Positions 1 through 5,540 of a stretch of DNA of 5,937 nt are shown one piece after another. The stretch is from Solirubrobacterales bacterium (GTDB lineage Bacteria > Actinomycetota > Thermoleophilia > Solirubrobacterales > Solirubrobacteraceae): NCBI GenBank assembly GCA_015655225.1, contig JAATFK010000604.1, positions 1 through 5,937 of the forward strand, read 5' to 3'. Each line of letters begins with the position of its first letter. Within the stretch, counting starts at the first letter, position 1. Below the pieces are notes generated by a model. The model was not told the DNA's origin and did no database searches. It saw only the letters and a program-made list of their open reading frames with translations. Made by a program: the position numbers and the translations under genes.

Positions 1-1
1 C

Positions 2-298
2 GACGCGATCCTCCAGGACGAGATCCGCAAGGCCGGCATCTACCGCGAGCTGTGGCAGTCCTTCTGCGTGCTGCCCGACATCCGGACGGTCGGCGTGCAG
101 GGCGACGAGCGCACCTACGGCTACGTCGTCGCCATCCGCGCGGTGACGTCCGACGACGCGATGACGGCCGACTGGGCGCGGCTGCCGTACTACCTGCTGG
201 AGCAGATCGCCTCGCGCATGATCAACGAGATCCGCGAGGTCAACCGGGTCGTGCTCGACATCACGAGCAAGCCCCCCGGCACGATCGAATGGGAGTAG
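2..298 (+). CDS. guaA: GMP synthase (glutamine-hydrolysing), C-terminal part, truncated by window edge
   Basis: This is the last 98 residues of GuaA, which aminates XMP to GMP in the cytoplasm using glutamine-derived ammonia and ATP, the final step of guanine nucleotide synthesis. The fragment covers the C-terminal dimerisation domain. Family hallmarks seen are an RKAGIY segment near the left edge, [12 protein letters not shown], the RAV motif, a [12 protein letters not shown] stretch, [11 protein letters not shown] and the terminal KPPGTIEWE, which closely resembles the end of the E. coli protein. The stop is TAG at 296-298. The glutaminase and ATP-pyrophosphatase domains lie to the left of the window. 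The gene converges on the small minus-strand gene at 327-500, with only 28 nt between their stops. No anomaly is visible, and identity is close to certain. Confidence 0.97.
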   Translation, partial: DAILQDEIRKAGIYRELWQSFCVLPDIRTVGVQGDERTYGYVVAIRAVTSDDAMTADWARLPYYLLEQIASRMINEIREVNRVVLDITSKPPGTIEWE

Positions 299-320
299 CG
301 CCCCCAGCGCTCCCGCCGGT

Positions 321-335
321 CCGCGCCTAGCGCGG
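321..335. other. Inverted repeat between convergent genes (weak terminator candidate)
   Basis: CCGCGC and GCGCGG form a perfect 6-bp stem around the trinucleotide CTA, which is the reversed stop codon of the minus-strand gene. It lies 22 nt past the guaA stop, where a bidirectional terminator would be expected. There is no T-run on either side, so it is not a classical intrinsic terminator. At this GC content a 6-bp inverted repeat is also common by chance. Confidence 0.25.
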
Positions 336-500
336 CGGCGCCACGTCGTCGTCCTTGCGCTGGGGCTCCTCGCCGTCGAGGTAGCCGCCGGGGCGGGCGC
401 GTCCCTCCGGATGGAAGGTCGAGTAGAGCAGCACCACCACGCAGATGATCGTGACCGCGAGGCCGAGGTAGCCGAAGACGGAGAACGCGAAGACGGGCAT
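327..500 (-). CDS. Small single-span membrane protein of unknown function (57 aa)
   Basis: I do not recognise this protein. It begins MPVFAFSVFGYLGLAVTI, continues through a hydrophobic stretch to about residue 27 (a single probable transmembrane helix), and ends in a hydrophilic tail rich in Gly, Pro, Arg and Asp, including a KDDD run. Two things suggest it is coding: 54 of the 56 codons after the start end in G or C, and the hydrophobic block followed by a polar tail is coherent. ATG at 500-498 is the only ATG, GTG or TTG in the frame before the upstream in-frame stop (572-570), and the GC bias at third positions weakens upstream of it. There is no well-spaced Shine-Dalgarno site: GGAG abuts the ATG, and a TACGCT hexamer sits 6 nt upstream. 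It is convergent with guaA and divergent from rplM. It could be a small accessory subunit of a membrane complex, but nothing here shows that. Confidence 0.7.
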   Translation of the reverse strand: MPVFAFSVFGYLGLAVTIICVVVLLYSTFHPEGRARPGGYLDGEEPQRKDDDVAPPR

Positions 501-506
501 CTCCGG

Positions 507-512
507 AGCGTA
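507..512 (-). promoter_or_regulatory. Possible -10 element for the small membrane protein gene
   Basis: Read on the minus strand this is TACGCT, fitting the loose actinobacterial TANNNT pattern. It ends 6 nt before the ATG, a spacing that would give a leaderless or nearly leaderless transcript. It matches only three of six positions of TATAAT and no -35 is evident, so it is weak on its own. The similar element before acpS makes it worth recording. Confidence 0.25.
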
Positions 513-570
513 GTCCTGTTGGCTCGCGGGCGCCCGCTCGGGTCGCGAGGCATCATCCGTCGTCGTCCCC

Positions 571-576
571 TATAGT
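571..576 (+). promoter_or_regulatory. Probable -10 element for the rplM-rpsI-glmM operon
   Basis: TATAGT matches five of six positions of the TATAAT consensus and stands out as an AT-rich island in very GC-rich DNA. Transcription would start near 583, giving a leader of about 35 nt before the rplM ATG. No convincing TTGACA-like -35 is seen 16-18 nt upstream, which is common for actinobacterial promoters. Its position between the divergent small gene and the ribosomal protein operon supports a promoter role. Confidence 0.5.
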
Positions 577-584
577 GATCGGAC

Positions 585-605
585 GCCGCGCCCCTGTTGC
601 GCGGC
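585..605 (+). promoter_or_regulatory. Hairpin in the rplM leader
   Basis: GCCGCGC (585-591) pairs perfectly with GCGCGGC (599-605) around the 7-nt loop CCCTGTT. The structure would sit at the very 5' end of the predicted leader and finish 12 nt before the rplM ATG, occluding the in-frame TTG at 597-599. In E. coli, rplM-rpsI expression is autogenously controlled by L13 through the mRNA leader. A similar role here is inference from position only. Confidence 0.35.
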
Positions 606-617
606 CACTTCTATGCC

Positions 618-1052
618 ATGAAGACTTACGTCGCCAACTCATCCGACCGCGAGCGCAACTGGCTCATCGTCGACGCCAACGGGCAGACGCTCGGCCGGCT
701 CGCGACGCAGATCGCCGACGCCCTCCGCGGCAAGCGCAAGCCCACCTACACGCCCCACGTCGACACCGGCGACTTCGTCGTCGTCGTCAACGCCGAGAGA
801 ATCTCGGTCTCGGGCAACAAGTGGTCCGACAAGCGCTACGACCGCCACTCCGGCTACCCGGGCGGCCTCCGCTCCCGCACGCTCGAGGAGATGCTCGACC
901 GGCGTCCCGAAGAGGTCATCCGCCTCGCCGTCAAGGGAATGCTGCCGCGCAACCGCCTCGCGCGCAAGCAGATCACGAAGCTGAAGATCTACGCGGGCCC
1001 TGAGCATCCGCACGTCGCCAAGCAGCCGCAACCAATGGAGATCAACTCGTGA
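618..1052 (+). CDS. rplM: 50S ribosomal protein L13
   Basis: L13 is an early-assembling 23S rRNA-binding protein of the large subunit. The 144-residue product has the family length (about 142-147) and its conserved blocks: MKTY at the start, [40 protein letters not shown], the HSGYPGGL loop, an [17 protein letters not shown] segment, and [12 protein letters not shown] near the end. ATG at 618 is preferred over the in-frame TTG at 597 because MKTY is the canonical N-terminus and the TTG lies inside a predicted leader hairpin. No Shine-Dalgarno sequence precedes the ATG, which is unusual for such a highly expressed gene. The stop TGA (1050-1052) overlaps the rpsI GTG start by 4 nt, implying translational coupling and the usual L13-S9 operon. 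Confidence 0.96.
   Translation: MKTYVANSSDRERNWLIVDANGQTLGRLATQIADALRGKRKPTYTPHVDTGDFVVVVNAERISVSGNKWSDKRYDRHSGYPGGLRSRTLEEMLDRRPEEVIRLAVKGMLPRNRLARKQITKLKIYAGPEHPHVAKQPQPMEINS
1037..1040 (+). promoter_or_regulatory. Shine-Dalgarno site that supports the rpsI GTG start
   Basis: GGAG lies inside the end of rplM, 8 nt before GTG at 1049. Together with the 4-nt overlap with rplM, this supports translation starting at 1049, so that the long S9 extension is made. Confidence 0.7.
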
Positions 1053-1804
1053 GCGACGCTCAGCAGCCGCCTGAAGACGAGCAGCGCGACCCGGCCGCCG
1101 AGGCGCCCGCGGAGACGCCCGCCGTCGAGGCCGCCAGCGAAGCGCCGGAGCCCGCCGCCGCCGAGACCCCGGTCGAGCAGCCCGCCGCGGCCGCCCCCAC
1201 CGCGGACGACAGCGACGACGAGGAGATCATCGAGGAGACGCCCCGCGTCAAGCCCGAGATCCCCGGCGCCGACCTGGTCCCGGACATCGTCCTCGAAGGC
1301 GCCGAGACCCCGGCCCGCGAGGGTGACGAGGACGAGGACGCGACGACCGCCTCGTCCGAGAGCGACGACGACGTCGACACGAAGCCGATCGCCGACGCGA
1401 CGATCAACCTCGCCGCCGGCGCGCGCTACTCCGCCACCGGCAAGCGCAAGACGGGCGTCGCCCGCGTGATCCTGAGACCGGGCACCGGCCAGTACACGAT
1501 CAACGGCAAGACGCTCGACGAGTTCTTCCCGCGCCCGACGCTCCAGCGCAACATCCGCCAGCCGCTCGAAGCGGTCGGCTACGAGGAGCGCATGGACGTC
1601 TTTGCGAAGCTGCACGGCGGTGGCGTCTCGGCTCAGGCCGGCGCGCTGCGCCACGGCATCTCGCGCGCTCTGCTGGAGGCCGACCCGAACCTTCGCGGCG
1701 AGCTCAAGAGACGCGGCTTCCTCACGCGCGATCCGCGCGTCAAGGAGCGCAAGAAGGCCGGTCTCAAGAAGGCGCGCAAGAAGCCGCAGTTCTCGAAGCG
1801 CTAA
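1049..1804 (+). CDS. rpsI: 30S ribosomal protein S9 with a long acidic N-terminal extension
   Basis: S9 sits in the small-subunit head, where its basic C-terminal tail reaches the P-site tRNA. Residues 127-251 are a complete, typical S9: [10 protein letters not shown] at the start, [23 protein letters not shown], the [21 protein letters not shown] block, the [15 protein letters not shown] segment, and the terminal [11 protein letters not shown]. Residues 1-125 are not part of the usual fold. They are rich in Ala, Pro, Glu and Asp, with about 37 acidic against 5 basic residues, including runs such as DDSDDEE and GDEDEDA, and are probably disordered. The start is GTG at 1049, with a GGAG Shine-Dalgarno 8 nt upstream and a 4-nt overlap with rplM. 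No in-frame ATG, GTG or TTG occurs between it and the core, so the extension must be translated unless initiation is non-canonical. At 251 residues it is about twice the usual bacterial length. Confidence 0.95.
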   Translation: MSDAQQPPEDEQRDPAAEAPAETPAVEAASEAPEPAAAETPVEQPAAAAPTADDSDDEEIIEETPRVKPEIPGADLVPDIVLEGAETPAREGDEDEDATTASSESDDDVDTKPIADATINLAAGARYSATGKRKTGVARVILRPGTGQYTINGKTLDEFFPRPTLQRNIRQPLEAVGYEERMDVFAKLHGGGVSAQAGALRHGISRALLEADPNLRGELKRRGFLTRDPRVKERKKAGLKKARKKPQFSKR

Positions 1805-1820
1805 CGCGCTTCCCGCTGCC

Positions 1821-3158
1821 ATGGCCCGTCGCCTGTTCGGCACGGACGGCGTACGCGGTGTCGCCGGCGAGTTCCTCTCGGCCGACCTGACGCTCTCGCT
1901 CGCGCGCGCGGCCACGCTGCGCGTCGCGACCGAGCGGCCGCGCGTGCTCGTGATCCGCGACACGCGCGAGTCGGGGGAGATGCTGGAGGCGGCGGTCGCC
2001 GCCGGCGTCGCGGCCGCGGGCGGCGACGCGCTCCTCGGCGGCGTGCTGCCGACGCCCGCCGCGCCGCTGCTGGTCAAGCGCTACGGCTTCGACCTCGCGG
2101 TCGTGCTGTCGGCCTCGCACAACCCCTTCGCCGACAACGGCGTCAAGTTCTTCGGCGCCGACGGCGACAAGCTCTCCGACGCGGTCGAGGAGGAGATCGA
2201 GGCGCTGCTCGACGTGCCGCCCGCCTCGCCGACCCGGATCGGCCGCGTCACGCAGCTGCACGGGACGCTCGACGACTACCTGCGCGAGCTGCAGAGCCGC
2301 TTCGCGACGCTCGACCTGAGCGGACGCCGGATCCTGCTCGACTGCGCCAACGGCGCGACCTTCCACGCCGCGCCGGAGATCTTCCGCCGCCTCGGCGCCG
2401 AGGTCGAGGTGCTGCACGACACGCCCGACGGCCGCAACATCAACGCCGGCTGCGGCTCGACGCACATCGAGACGATCGCTGCCGCGATCGTGCAGGGCGG
2501 CCACGACGCCGGCTTCGCCTTCGACGGCGACGGCGACCGCGTGCTGGCGGTCGACCGCGACGGCACCGTCGTGGACGGCGACGAGCTGGTCGCACTCGCG
2601 GCGCTCCACCTGCGCGCCACCGACCGCCTGCCCGGCAACGGCGTCGCGGTCACGGTGATGACGAACTACGGCTTCCACACCGCGATGGCGAGCGCCGGGA
2701 TCGCGGTCGAGACGACCGCCGTCGGCGACCGCTACGTGCTGGAGGCGCTGCGCAAGCGCGGCTGGGCGCTCGGCGGCGAGCAGTCGGGCCACATCGTGGA
2801 GCTGGGCTTCGCGCCCTCCGGCGACGGGATCGCGAGCGCGCTGCTGACGCTCGAGGCGCTCGGCGACGTCGCGCTGGCCGACCGTCACGCGATGGAGAAG
2901 CTGCCGCAGCGGCTCGTCAACGTCCGCCTGCCCGACCGCGCCGCGGTCGAGCGGGTCGCGAACGACGGGGCGATGCGCGACGCGATCGACCAGGAGGAGC
3001 TGGACCTCGCCGGCCGCGGGCGCGTGCTCGTCCGCGCCTCCGGGACCGAGCCGCTGCTGCGCGTGATGGTCGAGGCGCCGAGCGAGCAGGAGGCCGACGC
3101 GGTCTGCGCCCGGCTCGTCGCGCTCGCCGAGGCGGCGGCCGGTCTGCCGGCTTCCTGA
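1821..3158 (+). CDS. glmM: Phosphoglucosamine mutase
   Basis: GlmM interconverts glucosamine-6-phosphate and glucosamine-1-phosphate on the way to UDP-GlcNAc, and so to peptidoglycan, in the cytoplasm. The 445-residue product has the normal family length and all four alpha-D-phosphohexomutase signatures. These are SASHNP with the phosphoserine at S99, the Mg-binding DGDGDR loop with D235, D237 and D239, the sugar-binding GGEQSGH at 318-324, and the phosphate-binding RASGTEP at 405-411. The N-terminus MARRLFGTDGVRG is canonical and fixes the start at ATG 1821, although the frame stays open further upstream inside rpsI. The gap to rpsI is 16 nt with no recognisable Shine-Dalgarno site, so it is probably cotranscribed and translated by reinitiation. 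Its partner enzyme GlmS follows after a 107-nt gap. No truncation or missing residue is seen. Confidence 0.97.
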   Translation: MARRLFGTDGVRGVAGEFLSADLTLSLARAATLRVATERPRVLVIRDTRESGEMLEAAVAAGVAAAGGDALLGGVLPTPAAPLLVKRYGFDLAVVLSASHNPFADNGVKFFGADGDKLSDAVEEEIEALLDVPPASPTRIGRVTQLHGTLDDYLRELQSRFATLDLSGRRILLDCANGATFHAAPEIFRRLGAEVEVLHDTPDGRNINAGCGSTHIETIAAAIVQGGHDAGFAFDGDGDRVLAVDRDGTVVDGDELVALAALHLRATDRLPGNGVAVTVMTNYGFHTAMASAGIAVETTAVGDRYVLEALRKRGWALGGEQSGHIVELGFAPSGDGIASALLTLEALGDVALADRHAMEKLPQRLVNVRLPDRAAVERVANDGAMRDAIDQEELDLAGRGRVLVRASGTEPLLRVMVEAPSEQEADAVCARLVALAEAAAGLPAS

Positions 3159-3190
3159 GCCGGAATCCGGACGACCGGCGCCGCGCCCGC

Positions 3191-3196
3191 TACCAT
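3191..3196 (+). promoter_or_regulatory. Possible -10 element for glmS
   Basis: TACCAT fits TANNNT and matches four of six TATAAT positions. It lies in the glmM-glmS gap, and transcription would start near 3203, giving a glmS leader of about 63 nt that contains the hairpin at 3221-3239. No -35 is apparent. The evidence is positional and weak. Confidence 0.3.
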
Positions 3197-3220
3197 CTGA
3201 ACCGCCCAGTTCGGGCACTC

Positions 3221-3245
3221 AGCCGCCGCACGTGCGGCTTTCGTC
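3221..3245 (+). terminator. Hairpin with T-rich tail between glmM and glmS: terminator or leader attenuator
   Basis: AGCCGC (3221-3226) pairs with GCGGCT (3234-3239) around a 7-nt loop and is followed by TTCGTCGTT, a degenerate T-rich tail typical of intrinsic terminators in GC-rich actinobacteria. The same 3' arm can instead pair with 3225-3231, because 3225-3238 is a perfect 14-bp palindrome with CACGTG at its centre. If transcription comes from rpsI-glmM, this would end or reduce read-through into glmS. If it starts near 3203, it would sit in the glmS leader, 16 nt before the Shine-Dalgarno site. Confidence 0.45.
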
Positions 3246-3254
3246 GTTCCACAC

Positions 3255-3259
3255 GGAGG
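3255..3259 (+). promoter_or_regulatory. Strong Shine-Dalgarno site of glmS
   Basis: GGAGG lies 6 nt before the ATG at 3266. It is the best ribosome binding site in the window, in contrast to rplM, glmM and acpS, which show none. It fixes the glmS start, whose following Cys must become the N-terminal residue. Confidence 0.85.
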
Positions 3260-3265
3260 TTCCCC

Positions 3266-5137
3266 ATGTGCGGCATCGTCGGTTACGTCGGCGCCCTTCC
3301 GGTCCGCGACACGCTGCTCGCAGGCCTCGAGAAGCTCGAATACCGCGGCTACGACAGCGCTGGCATCTCCGTCCTGAACGGTGACCACGTCGACTCGATC
3401 CGCGCGGTCGGCAACCTGCAGGCGCTGCGCGACGCGATCGCCGCCGAGCCGGCCCCGGAGCCGGTCGCGAACGGCGCTCCGGTCGCGCTCGCCGAGCCGG
3501 GCTCCGGCATCGGCCACACCCGTTGGGCGACGCACGGCCGCGTCAGCGAGCGCAACGCGCACCCGCACGTCGACTCCGACGGGCGCATCCACATCGTCGT
3601 CAACGGCATCGTCGAGAACTACATGGCGCTCAAGCGCCGGCTCGGCGACGAGGGCGCGGTCTTCAGCTCCGAGACCGACGCCGAGGTGATCGCCCACCTG
3701 ATCGCCCACCACTACGACGGCGACCTGCCGCTCGCCGTGCGGGCCGCCTACGCCGAGCTGGACGGCCACTTCGCGTTCGTCGCGATGAGCGCCGAGGAGC
3801 CCGGCCTACTGGTCGGCGCGCGGCGCGAGTGCCCGCTCGTCGTCGGCCGCGGCGACGGCGAGCAGTTCCTCGCCTCCGCCGTCCCCGCGTTCCTGGAGCG
3901 CACCCGCACGGTCCAGTACATCGAGGACGGCGAGCTGGTCGTCCTGCGGCCCGACGGCGTCGAGTTCATGACCGCCGTCGGCGAGCCGATCGTCCGCGAG
4001 ACGGTCGAGATCGACTGGGACGAGGAGACCGCCGAGAAGGGCGGCTTCGACACCTTCATGCTGAAGGAGATCCACGAGCAGGCCGACGCGGTCGCCGAGA
4101 CCGTCGCCGACCGCACCGCGCGCGGCGACGGCGTCGACCTCGACGAGCTCGGCACGATCGACGACGACTTCCTGCGCGAGGTCCGCCGCATCATCATCGT
4201 CGCCTGCGGCACCTCGTACCACGCCGGCCTGATCGGCCGCTACGCGATCGAGGAGTGGGCGCGCGTCCCGATCGAGATGGACGTCGCTTCCGAGTACCGC
4301 TACCGCAACCCGGTCGTCGGTCCCGGCGACCTCGTGATCGGGATCTCGCAGTCGGGCGAGACGGCCGACACGCTCGCGGCGATGCGGCTCGCCCGTCAGC
4401 GCGGCGCGAAGGTGCTGGCGGTCACGAACGTGATGGGCTCGCAGGCGACGCGCGACGCCGACGGCGTCCTCTTCACCCGCGCCGGCCTCGAGATCGGCGT
4501 CGCCGCGACGAAGACGTTCGTCAGCCAGGTCGCCGCGATGTACCTGCTCGGCCTGCGCCTCGCGGAGCTGCGCGGCACGCTCGAGCCCGAGCGCCTGACC
4601 GACCTGATCACCGAGCTGAAGCGGCTGCCGCACGCGATCGCCGCGATCGTCGAGCACGACGACGCGCAGATCAGAGAGATCGCCCGCGCCCACTACCAGT
4701 CCGAGTTCTTCCTCTACCTCGGGCGCCACGTCGGGCTGCCGGTCGCGCTCGAGGGCGCGCTGAAGCTGAAGGAGATCTCCTACATCGCGACCGACGCGTA
4801 CGCCGCCGGCGAGATGAAGCACGGGCCGATCGCGCTGCTCGACGACCAGACGCCGGTCGTCGTCGTCGCGACCGACTCGCCGGTGCTCGACAAGGTGATC
4901 TCGAACATGCAGGAGGTCCGCGTCCGCGGCGCGCACGTGATCGCGGTCGTGACCGAGGGCAACCGCGAGATCGGCGAGCACGCGGAGCAGACGGTCGCGA
5001 TCCCCGCGACCGACTGGATGCTCGCGCCGCTGCTCGCGGTCGTCCCGCTCCAGCTGCTCGCCTACCACGTCGCCCGGCTGCGCGGCCTCAACGTCGACCA
5101 GCCGCGCAACCTCGCCAAGACCGTCACGGTCGAATAG
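3266..5137 (+). CDS. glmS: Glutamine-fructose-6-phosphate aminotransferase (isomerising)
   Basis: GlmS makes glucosamine-6-phosphate from fructose-6-phosphate and glutamine, the entry step to UDP-GlcNAc. The 623-residue protein is complete. Its class II glutaminase domain (about 2-235) has Cys2 as nucleophile in MCGIVGYVG, EYRGYDSAG, HTRWATHG with R86 and H90, and the NG oxyanion pair at 113-114. The first SIS domain has CGTS at 314-317 and SQSGET at 361-366. The second has LEGALKLKE with E503, KHGP with H519, and the terminal NLAK with K618, which forms the Schiff base in the family. Three oddities: V112 stands where E. coli has His before the NG pair, A414 stands where E. coli has Ser in GVASTK, and an Ala/Pro-rich insertion of about 12 residues lies around 54-78. 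Every other catalytic residue I checked is present, so activity is expected. Confidence 0.97.
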   Translation: MCGIVGYVGALPVRDTLLAGLEKLEYRGYDSAGISVLNGDHVDSIRAVGNLQALRDAIAAEPAPEPVANGAPVALAEPGSGIGHTRWATHGRVSERNAHPHVDSDGRIHIVVNGIVENYMALKRRLGDEGAVFSSETDAEVIAHLIAHHYDGDLPLAVRAAYAELDGHFAFVAMSAEEPGLLVGARRECPLVVGRGDGEQFLASAVPAFLERTRTVQYIEDGELVVLRPDGVEFMTAVGEPIVRETVEIDWDEETAEKGGFDTFMLKEIHEQADAVAETVADRTARGDGVDLDELGTIDDDFLREVRRIIIVACGTSYHAGLIGRYAIEEWARVPIEMDVASEYRYRNPVVGPGDLVIGISQSGETADTLAAMRLARQRGAKVLAVTNVMGSQATRDADGVLFTRAGLEIGVAATKTFVSQVAAMYLLGLRLAELRGTLEPERLTDLITELKRLPHAIAAIVEHDDAQIREIARAHYQSEFFLYLGRHVGLPVALEGALKLKEISYIATDAYAAGEMKHGPIALLDDQTPVVVVATDSPVLDKVISNMQEVRVRGAHVIAVVTEGNREIGEHAEQTVAIPATDWMLAPLLAVVPLQLLAYHVARLRGLNVDQPRNLAKTVTVE

Positions 5138-5143
5138 CGCTCG

Positions 5144-5162
5144 CGGGCGGATCCGGCGCCCG
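5144..5162 (+). other. Inverted repeat just after glmS
   Basis: CGGGCG (5144-5149) pairs with CGCCCG (5157-5162) around a 7-nt loop, starting 6 nt after the glmS stop. No T-run follows, so at most it is a U-less terminator or a 3'-end stabilising hairpin. A chance origin is quite possible at this GC content. Confidence 0.3.
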
Positions 5163-5167
5163 GTGGG

Positions 5168-5173
5168 TACGAT
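5168..5173 (+). promoter_or_regulatory. Probable -10 element giving a leaderless acpS transcript
   Basis: TACGAT fits TANNNT and four of six TATAAT positions. Exactly 7 nt separate it from the GTG at 5181, so transcription should start at or next to the start codon, the arrangement typical of actinobacterial leaderless genes. No Shine-Dalgarno site at normal spacing competes with this reading. Confidence 0.5.
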
Positions 5174-5180
5174 CGATGGC

Positions 5181-5540
5181 GTGAACGGCGTCGGCATCGA
5201 CCAGCTCGAGATCGACCGGCTGGAGCAGGCGCTCGCGCGCCGGCCGCGGCTCGCCGAGCGGCTCTTCACCGCCGGCGAGCGCGCGTACGCGGCCGAGCGG
5301 GCGCGTCCCGGTCAGCACCTCGCGGCGCGCTTCTGCGCGAAGGAGGCGGTCGCGAAGGCCCTCGGGCTGACCGCCTGGGACTTTCGCGACGTCGAGGTCG
5401 TGCGCGGCAGCGACGGGCCGCCGCGCGTCGTGCTGCACGGGCCGGTCGCGGCCCACGCCGACGCGCTCGGCGTCGCCGCCGTCCACGTCTCGCTGACCCA
5501 CACCCGCCGCGACGCCTCCGCGATCGCGATCCTCGCATGA
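5181..5540 (+). CDS. acpS: Holo-[acyl-carrier-protein] synthase
   Basis: AcpS transfers the 4'-phosphopantetheine arm from CoA to a serine of acyl carrier protein, activating it for fatty acid synthesis. The 119-residue product has the family length and motifs: GVGID near the N-terminus with metal-binding D7, EIDRL, FTAGERAYA, RFCAKEAVAKALG with catalytic E55, and VSLTHT at 103-108 (VSLSH or a close variant in most homologues) before the C-terminal strand. I place the start at GTG 5181, because MNGVGID fits the short N-terminus of the family and a -10-like element lies 7 nt upstream. The in-frame GTG at 5163 would add six residues and lies before that element. The gap to glmS is 43 nt. The TGA stop overlaps the next gene's ATG by 4 nt, so the two are probably translationally coupled. 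Confidence 0.93.
   Translation: MNGVGIDQLEIDRLEQALARRPRLAERLFTAGERAYAAERARPGQHLAARFCAKEAVAKALGLTAWDFRDVEVVRGSDGPPRVVLHGPVAAHADALGVAAVHVSLTHTRRDASAIAILA

Noticed and set aside
501..572. N-terminal extension of the small membrane protein upstream of its ATG
   Set aside because: The frame is open back to a stop at 572-570 and the residues look plausible, but there is no ATG, GTG, TTG or CTG in it and GC at third positions drops.
597..617. TTG at 597 as the rplM start
   Set aside because: It adds MRGHFYA before the canonical MKTY and lies within the predicted leader hairpin. ATG at 618 gives the normal L13 length.
1602..1820. Upstream extension of the glmM frame into rpsI
   Set aside because: The upstream residues are Arg/Ser-rich shadow sequence overlapping rpsI, while MARRLFGTDGVRG at 1821 is the standard GlmM N-terminus.
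989..2077. Long minus-strand open frame across rpsI and the start of glmM
   Set aside because: It lies antisense to two clearly identified genes, its translation is low-complexity Arg/Ala/Val, and such shadow frames are normal in DNA this GC-rich.
1764..3218. Long minus-strand open frame opposite glmM
   Set aside because: It is antisense to a complete, motif-perfect glmM, and its composition is that of a shadow frame.
3159..3265. glmS ribozyme/riboswitch upstream of glmS
   Set aside because: The gap is too short and I see none of the conserved ribozyme core. That element is characteristic of Firmicutes.
5163..5180. GTG at 5163 as the acpS start
   Set aside because: It adds six residues not expected in the family and precedes the -10-like element at 5168-5173.
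3523..5184. Long plus-strand frame inside glmS and the minus-strand frame at 3806-5269
   Set aside because: Both are alternative readings of glmS. The plus-strand one is almost entirely Arg, Ala, Asp and Pro, and neither shows domain motifs.
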